In this document: positions 16,798 through 24,813 of the stretch, one piece after another | Numbering within the stretch: the stretch's first letter is position 1 | Layout: the number at the start of each line of letters is the position of its first letter | Assembly (NCBI RefSeq): GCF_000374145.1 | Contig: NZ_KB893666.1 | Span: 1 to 54,374, forward strand | Origin: Neomegalonema perideroedes DSM 15528 | GTDB lineage: Bacteria > Pseudomonadota > Alphaproteobacteria > Rhodobacterales > Rhodobacteraceae | Length of the DNA: 54,374 bases | Reading direction: 5' to 3' | Program-made: the position numbers and the translations under genes | Notes under the pieces: generated by a model | Database searches by the model: none | What the model saw: the letters and a program-made list of their open reading frames with translations, nothing else | What the model was told of the DNA's origin: nothing

Positions 16798-17783
16798 CGC
16801 TGAACATCGCCCTTCTGGGCGCGGGCCGCATCGGCAAGGTCCATGCGAAGGCGGTGGCGGCCCAGCCCTCGGCGCGGCTGGTCGCGGTGCATGACGCCTC
16901 GGCGGAGGCGGCGCAGGCTCTGGCGGCGGCCCATGGCTGCGCGCGGCGGAGCCTTGAGGAGATCCTCGCCGATCCGGCCATCGGCGCCGTGCTGATCTGC
17001 ACTCCCACCGACACCCACGCCGACCTCATCGAGCGCTTCACGGCGGCGGGCAAGGCGGTCTTCTGTGAAAAGCCGGTGGATCTGAACATCGACCGCGTGC
17101 GCGCCTGCCTCAAGGCGGTGGAGGCGGTCGGCGGCAAATTGATGATCGGCTTCAACCGCCGTTTCGATCCGCATTTCGCGGCGGTCAAGGCGGCCATCGA
17201 GGCCGGCAAGATCGGCGAGGTGGAGATGGCGACCATCACCAGCCGCGATCCCGGCCTGCCCCATCTGGATTATCTGCCGCGTTCGGGCGGGATCTTCCGC
17301 GACATGACCATTCATGACTTCGACATGGCGCGGCATCTGCTCGGCGAGGAGATCGCGACGGTTCAGGCCAGCGCGGCGGCGCTCGTGGACCCGCGCGTGG
17401 CGGAGCTCGGCGATTTCGACAGCGCCAGCGTGATTCTCGCTACGGCTTCGGGGCGTCAGGCGCTGATCTCCAATTCGCGCCGCGCGAGCTACGGCTATGA
17501 CCAGCGCATCGAGGTCCATGGCTCGGAAGGGATGATCTCCGCCGAGAATCAGCGCGCTTACGACATCGAGCTGGCCACGAAGGCGGGCTATCTGCGGCCG
17601 CCTTTGCAGGATTTCTTCATGACCCGCTACGCCGCCGCCTATGAGGCGGAGATCGCCGCCTTCATCCGCATGGCGGTCGAGGGCGCCGCGCCTTCTCCGA
17701 GCGGCCATGACGGGCTGAAGGCTCTGGAGATCGCGGAGGCCGCCTTGCTCTCGGTGAAGGAGGGGCGCGCGGTCGCGATCTGA
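16794..17783 (+). CDS. iolG: Inositol 2-dehydrogenase
   Basis: A 329-residue Gfo/Idh/MocA enzyme catalysing the first step, myo-inositol to 2-keto-myo-inositol. It shows GAGRIGKVHAKAV (NAD site), EKPVDLNIDR (catalytic Lys), GFNRRFDPHF, and the active-site segment GGIFRDMTIHDFDMARHL with its Asp and His. This pattern is typical of IolG. It is coupled to the preceding dehydrogenase by a 4-bp overlap. iolA (methylmalonate semialdehyde dehydrogenase), needed at the end of the pathway, is not in the window. Confidence 0.93.
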   Translation: MTLNIALLGAGRIGKVHAKAVAAQPSARLVAVHDASAEAAQALAAAHGCARRSLEEILADPAIGAVLICTPTDTHADLIERFTAAGKAVFCEKPVDLNIDRVRACLKAVEAVGGKLMIGFNRRFDPHFAAVKAAIEAGKIGEVEMATITSRDPGLPHLDYLPRSGGIFRDMTIHDFDMARHLLGEEIATVQASAAALVDPRVAELGDFDSASVILATASGRQALISNSRRASYGYDQRIEVHGSEGMISAENQRAYDIELATKAGYLRPPLQDFFMTRYAAAYEAEIAAFIRMAVEGAAPSPSGHDGLKALEIAEAALLSVKEGRAVAI

Positions 17784-18004
17784 AGATGGTCGGGGAAATC
17801 GGCGCCGCGTCGCGAAAATCGAGGCGCCGCGCCGCCTTTCTCCGCCTGTTCAATCATTTGTGAGGAGAAACTCCGACCCCGCCCATCTTGCGCCGGGGAA
17901 AATCCGGGCTTACCTTGCTTGGATTATCGCATCGCAATATCCCGGACGCCGCGCCTCACGGCCTGAAGCGGCGGGGGAGCGATGAAGACGGAGCGAGTTC
18001 CCCA

Positions 18005-18592
18005 ATGATCGAAGCCTTCAAGAAGCGCCGCACGCAATATGCGCTCGGCAAGAACCTGCCGCTGCCGCCCAAGGAGATCGACGCCCTGATCCGCGAGACG
18101 GTGCGTCTCGCGCCCTCGTCCTTCAATTCGCAAAGCTCGCGGGCGGTCATCCTCTTCGGCGCGGAGAGCGTGAAGTTCTGGAACATCGTCAAGGAGGCTC
18201 TGCGCCCCATCGTTCCGGCCGCCGATTTCCCCAACACCGACAAGAAGATCGATTCCTTCGCGGCGGGCGCCGGAACGGTCCTGTTCTTCGAAGACGAAGC
18301 CGTGGTGCGCGATCTTCAGGAGAAATTCCCGCTTTACGCCGCGAATTTCCCCGGATTCTCGATGCAGTCGGGCGGCATGGCGCAATTCGCCGTCTGGACC
18401 GCTCTGGCCAATATCGGCGTGGGCGCGAGCCTTCAGCATTATAATCCGCTGATCGACGCCGAGGTGGCGAAAGCCTGGAATCTCCCGACCTCTTGGAAGC
18501 TGATGGCGCAGATGCCTTTCGGCTCCAATGAGGCGCCCCTCGCGGCCAAGACTTTCGTCCCGGACGAAACGCGCTTCCGCAGCTTCGCCTGA
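18005..18592 (+). CDS. Nitroreductase family oxidoreductase (Hbn1/Frm2-like)
   Basis: A 195-residue flavoprotein of the small nitroreductase subgroup that also includes yeast Hbn1/Frm2. It has RRTQYALGKNLPL near the N-terminus, the FMN-contact segment LAPSSFNSQSSRAV, the mid-region SGGMAQFAVWTALANIGVG, and the C-terminal WKLMAQMPFGSN. The ATG at 18005 gives the family start MIEAFKKRRTQY; earlier in-frame starts add unrelated sequence. Substrate unknown. It is convergent with the cysteine desulfurase gene and ends in a shared terminator. Confidence 0.85.
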   Translation: MIEAFKKRRTQYALGKNLPLPPKEIDALIRETVRLAPSSFNSQSSRAVILFGAESVKFWNIVKEALRPIVPAADFPNTDKKIDSFAAGAGTVLFFEDEAVVRDLQEKFPLYAANFPGFSMQSGGMAQFAVWTALANIGVGASLQHYNPLIDAEVAKAWNLPTSWKLMAQMPFGSNEAPLAAKTFVPDETRFRSFA

Positions 18593-18606
18593 GGCCCAAA
18601 AAGTTA

Positions 18607-18639
18607 AGCCCCCTCCCGCAAGAGAGGGGGCTCGTTTTT
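18607..18639. terminator. Bidirectional rho-independent terminator
   Basis: The stem AGCCCCCTC (18607-18615) pairs with GAGGGGGCT (18624-18632) over an 8-nt loop. It is followed by CGTTTTT on the plus strand and preceded by a run of A, so it can terminate both the nitroreductase transcript and the opposing encapsulin-cargo transcript. Confidence 0.85.
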
Positions 18640-18654
18640 CGACCGTGTGCGGCT

Positions 18655-20502
18655 TCAGCGACGCGCGCGGCGCCCCTGCTGAAGGCGGCGCAGAACGTCG
18701 ATCATCACGTCGACCTCCTCGCAGGTGTTGTAGAAGGCCAGCGAAGGCCGCACGGTCGTCTCCAGCCCGAGACGCCTCAGGATAGGCTGAGCGCAGTGAT
18801 GCCCCGCCCGCACCGCCACGCCTTCCTTATCCAGCTCCTGCCCGACGGCCCGCGTCTCCCAGCCCTCCAGCGTGAAGGACAGCACGCTCGCCTTCTCCTT
18901 GGCGGTTCCAATCAGCTTCAGCCCTGGAATCTCGCGCATGCGCTGAGTCGCGTAGAGGAGCAGGTCATGCTCATAGCGCGCGATGGCCGGACGCCCGATC
19001 CGCTCGACGTAATCCAGAGCCGCCGCCAGCCCCACCGCATCGGCGATGTTGCCGGTCCCCGCCTCGAAGCGCGAGGGAGGCGGCTGATAGACGATGCGCT
19101 CGAAAGTCACGTCGGCGATCATATTGCCGCCGCCCTGCCAAGGCGGAGTCTTCTCCCAGATCTCCTTACGGCCCCAGACGGCGCCGATGCCGGTCGGCCC
19201 GAAGACCTTATGGCCGGAGAAGACGAAGAAGTCGCAGCCGATGGCCTGAACGTCCACCGGCATATGCGAAACCGATTGCGCGCCGTCCACCAGCACCGTG
19301 GCGCCATGGCGCTTGGCGACGGCGGTCAGGATCTCCACCGGATTCACCGTGCCCACGGCGTTGGCCACCTGCGTGAAGGAGACCAATTTCGTGCGCGGCG
19401 TGATCAGGCGCTCGAACTCCTCGACGAGCAATTCCGCATCGTCGTTCACCGGAGCCACCTTCAGCTTCGCGCCGGTTTCGGCGCAAAGCTGGCTCCAGGG
19501 GACGATGTTCGCGTGATGCTCCAGATGGGTGACGAGGATCTCGTCGCCCTCGCGGAGGTTCGCGCGGCCCCAGCTTTTGGCGATGAGGTTGATTCCCTCG
19601 GTGGTTCCCCGGACGAAGACCACCTCGCTTGAGCTTCCCGCGCCGAGAAACCGCGCCACGGTCTCGCGGGCCTTGTCATAGGCTTCATCCGCGCGGGCCG
19701 CGATGGCGTGGGCCGCGCGATGAATGTTCGAGTTCTCATGGGCGTAGAAATGCGCCAGCCGGTCGATCACCGCCTGAGGCTTTTGCGTGGTGGCCGCATT
19801 GTCGAACCAGATCAGCGGCTCGCCATGGACGCGCTCGCTGAGGATCGGGAAATCCTTGCGGATCGAAGCCACGTCGAAAATCCGGGGGCCTTGATCCAGA
19901 TCGCGGCTCAGCCCCGGCGCGAGTTTTGGAGAAATCTCCGGCGCGCGCGCCGCAGCGGGCGGGCGCGCTTCGGCCTGAGGGAGGCGGGGGGCCTCCGCCA
20001 AGGGGGCGCGGGCTTCAGGGCCGCGCGCCTCCTGAAGAAAGCCGTAGCCGCCTTCCGGGGAAGGATGGGCGGACGCCTCCGGCGCCTCGCCCTCCCAATA
20101 GGCGTGCGGCGCGAGCTTCAGCAACTCGGCCAGAACCTGAGGCAATTCCTGCGGCGGCGGGAAAGGAAGCCCGAAGCCGCCGGCGCTGAATCCGGGACGC
20201 GGCGCATGCAGCGCCGCGGCGGAGGGCGCCGCCAGAGGCTGGACATGAGGCGGCTCGATCCCGCCCGTCTCGGAGGGGCCGAGGGCCGGGCTGGGGGCGG
20301 GCGATCCCCCGAAGCTTCCGCCGAAGCTGGGCTTCGGCGTCTGCGAGGCGGCCTGCGAGGGCGCCGCGAGAGGCTGGGCCTGCGGATGAGCCGCGCCGGG
20401 CGGCGCCTGAAACAGGGCGTTCGCCAAAGCGGCGATCGCGCCCGCGTCGGGCCAGCCCGGAGGCGCCGCTCCTCCGCCCGATCCGCCTTCCGGCTCAGAC
20501 AT
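18655..20502 (-). CDS. Encapsulin cargo cysteine desulfurase (SufS-like) with disordered N-terminal targeting region
   Basis: A 615-residue protein. Residues from about 207 to the end form a group II cysteine desulfurase: PLP lysine in FSGHK (K432), catalytic Cys in AGHHCAQP (C570), N-terminal IFDVASIRKDFPIL. The enzyme takes sulfur from cysteine as a persulfide. Residues 1-205 are Ala/Pro/Gly-rich and disordered, with short islands: IAALANALF (23-31), QPLAAPS at 43-49 and again at 88-94, FGGSFGG (60-66), FSAGGFG (105-111), and GYGFLQE (152-158). Such extensions load desulfurases into family 2A encapsulins, and the shell gene is directly upstream, overlapping by 8 bp. Start at 20502; an ATG at 20520 is possible. 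A lone SufS would be about 410 residues. Confidence 0.92.
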   Translation of the reverse strand: MSEPEGGSGGGAAPPGWPDAGAIAALANALFQAPPGAAHPQAQPLAAPSQAASQTPKPSFGGSFGGSPAPSPALGPSETGGIEPPHVQPLAAPSAAALHAPRPGFSAGGFGLPFPPPQELPQVLAELLKLAPHAYWEGEAPEASAHPSPEGGYGFLQEARGPEARAPLAEAPRLPQAEARPPAAARAPEISPKLAPGLSRDLDQGPRIFDVASIRKDFPILSERVHGEPLIWFDNAATTQKPQAVIDRLAHFYAHENSNIHRAAHAIAARADEAYDKARETVARFLGAGSSSEVVFVRGTTEGINLIAKSWGRANLREGDEILVTHLEHHANIVPWSQLCAETGAKLKVAPVNDDAELLVEEFERLITPRTKLVSFTQVANAVGTVNPVEILTAVAKRHGATVLVDGAQSVSHMPVDVQAIGCDFFVFSGHKVFGPTGIGAVWGRKEIWEKTPPWQGGGNMIADVTFERIVYQPPPSRFEAGTGNIADAVGLAAALDYVERIGRPAIARYEHDLLLYATQRMREIPGLKLIGTAKEKASVLSFTLEGWETRAVGQELDKEGVAVRAGHHCAQPILRRLGLETTVRPSLAFYNTCEEVDVMIDVLRRLQQGRRARR

Positions 20503-21448
20503 AGGAGTCAGGATAGGCATGATATTTCGTCACATCCACGTCTTCGAGAACCGCGATGGCGTCGTGAGTCAGGATCGCCGAGGAGCAGTAGAGCGAGATG
20601 AGATAAGACGCGATGGCCTTGCGGTTGATGCCCATGAAGCGCACCGAAAGGCTCGGCTGGATCTCGCCGGGGACGCCCGGCTGGAACAAGCCGATCACGC
20701 CTTGCTTCTTCTCGCCCGTGCGCAGAAGCAGGATGTTCGATTTGCCGTTTTGGTCGATATAGAGCTTGTCCGAGGGCACCAGCGGCAGGCCGCGCCAGGT
20801 CAGGAAGGGCTGGCCGTAGAGCGTGACGGTCGGCGGCGGGACGCCCCGGCGGGTGCATTCGCGTCCGAAGGCCGCGATGGCGCGCGGATGGGCGAGGAAG
20901 AAGGAGGGCTCCTTCCAGACTCGGGAGATCAATTCGTCGAGATCGTCGGGAGTCGGCGCGCCGGTGCGGGATTTGACCTTCTGCCGCTTATCGACATTGG
21001 CCAGAAGCCCGTATTCGGCGTTGTTGATCAGCTCGCTTTCCTGCCGCTCCTTGACCTTTTCGACGAGCAGGCGAAGCTGCTCCTGAATCTGGTCGTAGGG
21101 GGCGTTGTAGAGATCCGAAACGCGGGTCTGGACGTCCAGCACCGTGGTGACGGCGTTCAGCGAATATTCGCGCGGATTCAGTTCGTAATCGACGAAAGCC
21201 TCAGGCAGGTCCGGGTCGCGGTCGCGCGCCGGCGAGCATTCGACCTGCGCGTCGGCGATCTGGCCTCCGGCCTCCTCCTTGACGCGGTTCAGCCGATAGA
21301 TGCCCGCCTCGACCGGAGTCCAGGGCAGAAAGGACACCAGCCAGCGCGGCGTGACTCCGGACCATTGAGCCCGGGTCTTGGTCGCGTTGGCGAGTTGGCG
21401 CGCGGCGGCTTCGCTTAAGGTGCGCCGGGCGGCGGATTCTTCGCTCAT
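20495..21448 (-). CDS. Family 2A encapsulin shell protein (SrpI-like)
   Basis: A 317-residue HK97-fold shell protein of the type known as SrpI in cyanobacteria. Recognisable family segments are TRAQWSGVTPRWLVSFLPW, VDYELNPREYSLNAVTTVLD, NNAEYGLLANVDKRQ, FFLAHPRAIAAFGRECTRRG, and the C-terminal FMGINRKAIASYLISLYCS, ending in YHAYPDSYV. There is no cyclic-nucleotide-binding domain, so it is 2A rather than 2B. Monomers should assemble into an icosahedral shell around the desulfurase encoded next. The ATG at 21448 was chosen because GGGGGAAG precedes it at good spacing. The serine acetyltransferase and rhodanese genes often found nearby are not present. Confidence 0.93.
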   Translation of the reverse strand: MSEESAARRTLSEAAARQLANATKTRAQWSGVTPRWLVSFLPWTPVEAGIYRLNRVKEEAGGQIADAQVECSPARDRDPDLPEAFVDYELNPREYSLNAVTTVLDVQTRVSDLYNAPYDQIQEQLRLLVEKVKERQESELINNAEYGLLANVDKRQKVKSRTGAPTPDDLDELISRVWKEPSFFLAHPRAIAAFGRECTRRGVPPPTVTLYGQPFLTWRGLPLVPSDKLYIDQNGKSNILLLRTGEKKQGVIGLFQPGVPGEIQPSLSVRFMGINRKAIASYLISLYCSSAILTHDAIAVLEDVDVTKYHAYPDSYV

Positions 21449-21535
21449 GCGGTCTTCCCCCAATCCGCCCCCGCCGAGCATGGGCGGGCGCGGAGAATTG
21501 CGTGACGCTCTGAGCCATAGACCGAAATTTTCGAG

Positions 21536-21563
21536 TTTTTATGGAATTAGAAAGCATGACCAA
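21536..21563 (-). promoter_or_regulatory. Possible encapsulin promoter in an AT-rich patch
   Basis: The gap 21449-21670 has a locally AT-rich patch. On the minus strand -35 TTGGTC (21558-21563) and -10 TAAAAA (21536-21541) are 16 bp apart. Just downstream is the dyad CGAAA-T-TTTCG (21523-21533), a candidate operator. No known sulfur-regulator consensus was recognised. Confidence 0.35.
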
Positions 21564-21638
21564 CTGCTTTTTTCGTCTTTGACCCCGGTCGCCGCAGCCG
21601 CGCGCGACGCATGCGCATGCCCCTCCGCGCAAGAAGAA

Positions 21639-21661
21639 GGCGGGCCCCGGAAAGGCCCGCC
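21639..21661 (-). terminator. Terminator of the VOC-GST transcript
   Basis: A perfect 8-bp stem (GGCGGGCC / GGCCCGCC, 7-nt loop) lies just past the GST stop, followed on the minus strand by TTCTTCTT. It separates the VOC-GST genes from the encapsulin operon. Confidence 0.65.
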
Positions 21662-21670
21662 CGCGGCCTC

Positions 21671-22261
21671 TCAGACCGGAGGCGGCGCATATCCCGGCAG
21701 AGCGGCGATGCGGTCCATCCAGCGGCCGATGGCCGGATAGGGCGTAAGATCGATCCCGCCCTCCGGCGCGAGCGCCACATAGGGATAGACCGCGCAATCG
21801 GCGATGGTCGGGCGTCCGACGGCGAGCCAGTCCTGTCGCGCCAGATGCGCTTCCAGCAGGCCGAGGATGCGGGCCGACAGACGCAGAGTCCCCGGCTTGT
21901 CGAGGTCGTAGCCGAATTTATCCGCCAGCCGCGCCGAGGCGGGGCCATGCTGGATCTCATTGGCGGCGGTCGAGAGCCATTGCGCGACCTGAGCCTGCAA
22001 GGCGGGCTCGAGGGGCTGCCAGGCCGCTCCGCCATAGGCGCCCGCCAGATAGACCAAAATCGCCTGGGAATCCCTCAGGACCAGATCGCCGTCCACGAGG
22101 ATCGGCAATTCGCCCCAGGGATTGAGGTCGGTCAGCGGCGGACGCTTATGCTCTCCGCCGAGGAAATCCACCGGGACGATCTCGACGTCGATCCCCGCCA
22201 GAGCCGCGAAGAGCCGCACCTTATAGCAATTGCCCGAAGGCCCGAGGTCGTAAAGCTTCAT
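21671..22261 (-). CDS. Glutathione S-transferase family protein
   Basis: A 196-residue GST. The thioredoxin-like N-terminal domain contains MKLYDLGPSGNCYKVRLFA (putative glutathione-activating Ser/Asn at the turn), the cis-Pro segment NPWGELPIL, and the glutathione gamma-Glu site DSQAILVYLA. The C-terminal helical domain has RPTIADCAVYPYVAL, the N-capping region of GSTs. The start at 22261 was preferred over 22267 because the GGGGGGA ribosome site is properly spaced only for it. The gene is coupled to the VOC gene upstream (their ends overlap or abut in ATGATCATGA). Confidence 0.88.
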   Translation of the reverse strand: MKLYDLGPSGNCYKVRLFAALAGIDVEIVPVDFLGGEHKRPPLTDLNPWGELPILVDGDLVLRDSQAILVYLAGAYGGAAWQPLEPALQAQVAQWLSTAANEIQHGPASARLADKFGYDLDKPGTLRLSARILGLLEAHLARQDWLAVGRPTIADCAVYPYVALAPEGGIDLTPYPAIGRWMDRIAALPGYAPPPV

Positions 22262-22263
22262 GA

Positions 22264-22722
22264 TCATTCCCCCCTTTGTGGAATCAATTGATTGAATTCG
22301 AGGACGTTGCCGTCCGGGTCGCGGATGAAGAGCGCGATCCGGCGCGGGCCGATGGGCTTGGGGCCTTCGGTGATCCGGATGTTCTGAGCGCTCAGCCATT
22401 CCTGAAGCGCCTCCAGATCATCCACCACGAAGGCCGGATGCGTCACGCCGGGCAGCTTCACCGGCTCGTCGAGCAGCGCGTTGCGCAGGCCGGGGCGTCG
22501 GGCGGCGTTGAAGATCAGATTGATCCGCACCCCGTCGGCGCTGACCATCTCATTGGCTTCATAGGCCGGGAAACGCGCGCGCTCGACGAAGCCGAGCCCC
22601 TCGTAGAAGGCCATGGCGCGGCGGCGGTCGCTGACGCGGATCCCCACATGGTCATAGGCCGAGATCCGGGCGCGGCTGCGCGGAGGAGCCTCCTCCGGCC
22701 TCGTCGATTGGTCTGGGGTCAT
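22264..22722 (-). CDS. VOC (glyoxalase/bleomycin-resistance) family protein
   Basis: A 152-residue vicinal-oxygen-chelate protein with two beta-alpha-beta-beta-beta modules: the first begins YDHVGIRVSDRRRAMAFYEG and the second HPAFVVDDLEALQEWL. Candidate metal ligands are the His of DHVGI and the Glu of DPDGNVLEFNQL. Members include glyoxalase I and glutathione transferases for fosfomycin. Coupling to a GST suggests glutathione-dependent detoxification, but the substrate is unknown. The start at 22722 follows AGGAGG. Confidence 0.8.
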   Translation of the reverse strand: MTPDQSTRPEEAPPRSRARISAYDHVGIRVSDRRRAMAFYEGLGFVERARFPAYEANEMVSADGVRINLIFNAARRPGLRNALLDEPVKLPGVTHPAFVVDDLEALQEWLSAQNIRITEGPKPIGPRRIALFIRDPDGNVLEFNQLIPQRGE

Positions 22723-22842
22723 GCGGGTCCTCCTTGCTTCCGCCTCGCGGATGAGGACCATTCTTCGCCGATCCCCTCGCCGGGAGAAACGCCGCCGCGC
22801 GGAGAAGACTTCTGCGCCGGACGCAAAGATGGAGGCTCCGGA

Positions 22843-23739
22843 TTGGACAAGCTCAAGGCCATGGAGACCTTCCTGCGCATCGTGGAGGCGGGCAGCCTCA
22901 CCGCCGCCGCCGAGCGCCTCGGATGCTCCAACGCTTCGGTGGCGCGGAATCTGGCGGCTCTGGAGCGGTCTCTGGGGCTGCGGCTGCTGAACCGCAACAC
23001 GCGCCGCCTCGCGCTGACCGACGAGGGGGCGGAGTATCTGCTCTGGTGCCGCCGCATCCTCGGCGAGTTCGAGACGCTGGAGCAGAGCTTCGAGGCGCGC
23101 CGCGCCGCGCCGGGCGGCCTGCTGCGTCTGACCGCCCCGGCGGAGTTCGGCGCGCTATACGCGGCGCCTCTGGTCAACGCCTATTTGCGCGCCCATCCTG
23201 AGATGCGGGTCGAGCTGATTTTGCTGGACCGGGTGGTGGATCTGCTGGAGGAGGGGATGGATCTGGCCATCCGCATCGGGCCTTTGCCGGATTCAGGGCT
23301 GATCGCGGCGCGGCTGGGCGAGACGCGGCCGGTGGTCTGCGCCGCGCCGGAGCTTCTGGAGCGGCTCGGGCCGATCCGGCGCCCGGAGGATCTGCGCGAA
23401 GCCGCCTGCGTCGTCTTTCATCCGCCCGGCCCGCTCTGGGAGTTCCGGGAGGCGGGCGAGGCGCGGATGGTGGAGGTTCCGGCGGTCTTCTCGACCAATC
23501 AGGCGCGGGCGGCGCGGGCGGCTTGTCTGGAGGGTCTGGGCGTCGCGCGGCTGCTGCATTATCAGGTCGCGCGGGAATTGGCGGAGGGGCGTCTGATCCG
23601 CATCCTGCGGGATTTCGAGATTCCGGGCGCGCCGATCCGCATGGTCTATCCGCATGCGCGGCTTTTGTCGCCGCGGGTGCGGAGCTTCCTCGATTGGGCC
23701 TCCGCGCGGCTCAGCGCCTCTTTGCCCGCTTCCGCCTGA
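22843..23739 (+). CDS. LysR-family transcriptional regulator
   Basis: A 298-residue LysR protein: winged helix at the N-terminus (MDKLKAMETFLRIVEAGSLT, then AAERLGCSNASVARNLAALE) and a LysR-substrate domain. A TTG start at 22843 is proposed: it restores the typical N-terminus of this subgroup and has GGAGG seven bases upstream. The ATG at 22861 would remove six residues. It is divergent from the VOC-GST genes across 120 bp and is their likely regulator. The effector is unknown. Confidence 0.87.
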   Translation: MDKLKAMETFLRIVEAGSLTAAAERLGCSNASVARNLAALERSLGLRLLNRNTRRLALTDEGAEYLLWCRRILGEFETLEQSFEARRAAPGGLLRLTAPAEFGALYAAPLVNAYLRAHPEMRVELILLDRVVDLLEEGMDLAIRIGPLPDSGLIAARLGETRPVVCAAPELLERLGPIRRPEDLREAACVVFHPPGPLWEFREAGEARMVEVPAVFSTNQARAARAACLEGLGVARLLHYQVARELAEGRLIRILRDFEIPGAPIRMVYPHARLLSPRVRSFLDWASARLSASLPASA

Positions 23740-23837
23740 AGGGTCGGGCGGGCCAGAGCGCCCGAGACAGAAGAGCGGAATTGCGCTATCGCCTCGCTTT
23801 GATCCGGCTCAGGCCCCGAACTTCGCGAGACCAACCG

Positions 23838-24773
23838 ATGATTCCTGATTTCCTCGTCACTCATTCCGGCGGCTTCCATGCGGACGAACTGCTCTCCACA
23901 GTGATCCTGACGCGGGTTTTTCCGCAGGCGCGTCTGATCCGCAGCCGCGACAAGGCCTGGACTTCGCCCGCTCCGGACCGCGTCGTCTACGACGTCGGGG
24001 GCGCCTATGACGGCGAGCGGATCTTCGACCATCATCAGAACGGGGCGCCTTTGCGCGACGACGGCCAGCCTTTCAGCTCCTTCGGGCTGATCTGGCGGCG
24101 GTTCGGCGCGGAATATCTGCGCGCGTCGCAGGTCCCGGAACGCGATCTGGAGGCGATCCATGCGCATGTCGACGCGAAATTCGTCCTGCCGGTGGATCTG
24201 ATGGACAACGGCGCCTTGAGTCCCGCGACGGCCGGGCCTTTGCTGGCGGGGCTGACTCTGCCGGTCTTGCTGGAGACCCTGAAGCCGGCCTTCGACGAGG
24301 CTTCTCCTGAGGCCGAAGAGCGCGCCTTTCACGAGGCTCTGGGGATCGCCCGCAGCTTCGTCGAGGCCGCGATCTCGCGTCAGGCGGCCAAGCTGCGCGC
24401 GCGGGCCGCGGTGCTGGAGGCCGTCGCCAAGGCGGGCGCGGGCCGGGTTCTGGAATTGCCGCAGGGCATGCCCTTTCAGGCGGCGCTGGAGGAGAGCGGG
24501 GCGGAGCATCTGCTTTTCGCGGTCCATCCTCGGGGGCGGGATTGGGCGCTGGTGGGAATCCGTTTGAACAAGGACGGATTCGCGCAGCGCGCCGATCTGC
24601 CGGAGGCTTGGGCGGGCCTGACCGATGCGGCGCTTGAAGCCGCCAGCGGCGTCAAGGGGGCGATTTTCTGCCATAACGCCCGCTTCATCGCCGTCGCCGG
24701 GACGCGGGAGGCGATCCTGCGGATGGCGGAGCTGGCGGTTCAGGAGGCGGAGAAGGCTTCCGGCGCCCCGTGA
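23838..24773 (+). CDS. MYG1-family protein (DHH-like phosphoesterase/exonuclease)
   Basis: A 311-residue member of the MYG1 (UPF0160) family, related to DHH phosphoesterases; eukaryotic MYG1 is a 3'-5' RNA exonuclease. Metal-site motifs are visible: THSGGFHADELLSTVIL (6-24), VYDVGGAYDGERIFDHHQNG with the DHH triad, and AHVDAKFVLPVDLMDNG. The C-terminal SGVKGAIFCHNARFIAVAGT is a typical family ending. The gene is monocistronic and convergent with the dioxygenase gene. Its bacterial role is not established. Confidence 0.85.
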   Translation: MIPDFLVTHSGGFHADELLSTVILTRVFPQARLIRSRDKAWTSPAPDRVVYDVGGAYDGERIFDHHQNGAPLRDDGQPFSSFGLIWRRFGAEYLRASQVPERDLEAIHAHVDAKFVLPVDLMDNGALSPATAGPLLAGLTLPVLLETLKPAFDEASPEAEERAFHEALGIARSFVEAAISRQAAKLRARAAVLEAVAKAGAGRVLELPQGMPFQAALEESGAEHLLFAVHPRGRDWALVGIRLNKDGFAQRADLPEAWAGLTDAALEAASGVKGAIFCHNARFIAVAGTREAILRMAELAVQEAEKASGAP

Positions 24774-24813
24774 AGGCGCGCCGGTCCGGTCCTCCCCTCG
24801 GCGCGGGAGGGCC

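Noticed and set aside
17784-18004. Small gene or RNA between iolG and the nitroreductase gene
   Set aside because: Only an in-frame extension of the nitroreductase and short shadow frames were found; no conserved start, structure or promoter could be supported.
20495-21448. Family 2B encapsulin or phage capsid
   Set aside because: No cyclic-nucleotide-binding domain and no phage genes nearby; the desulfurase cargo fits 2A.
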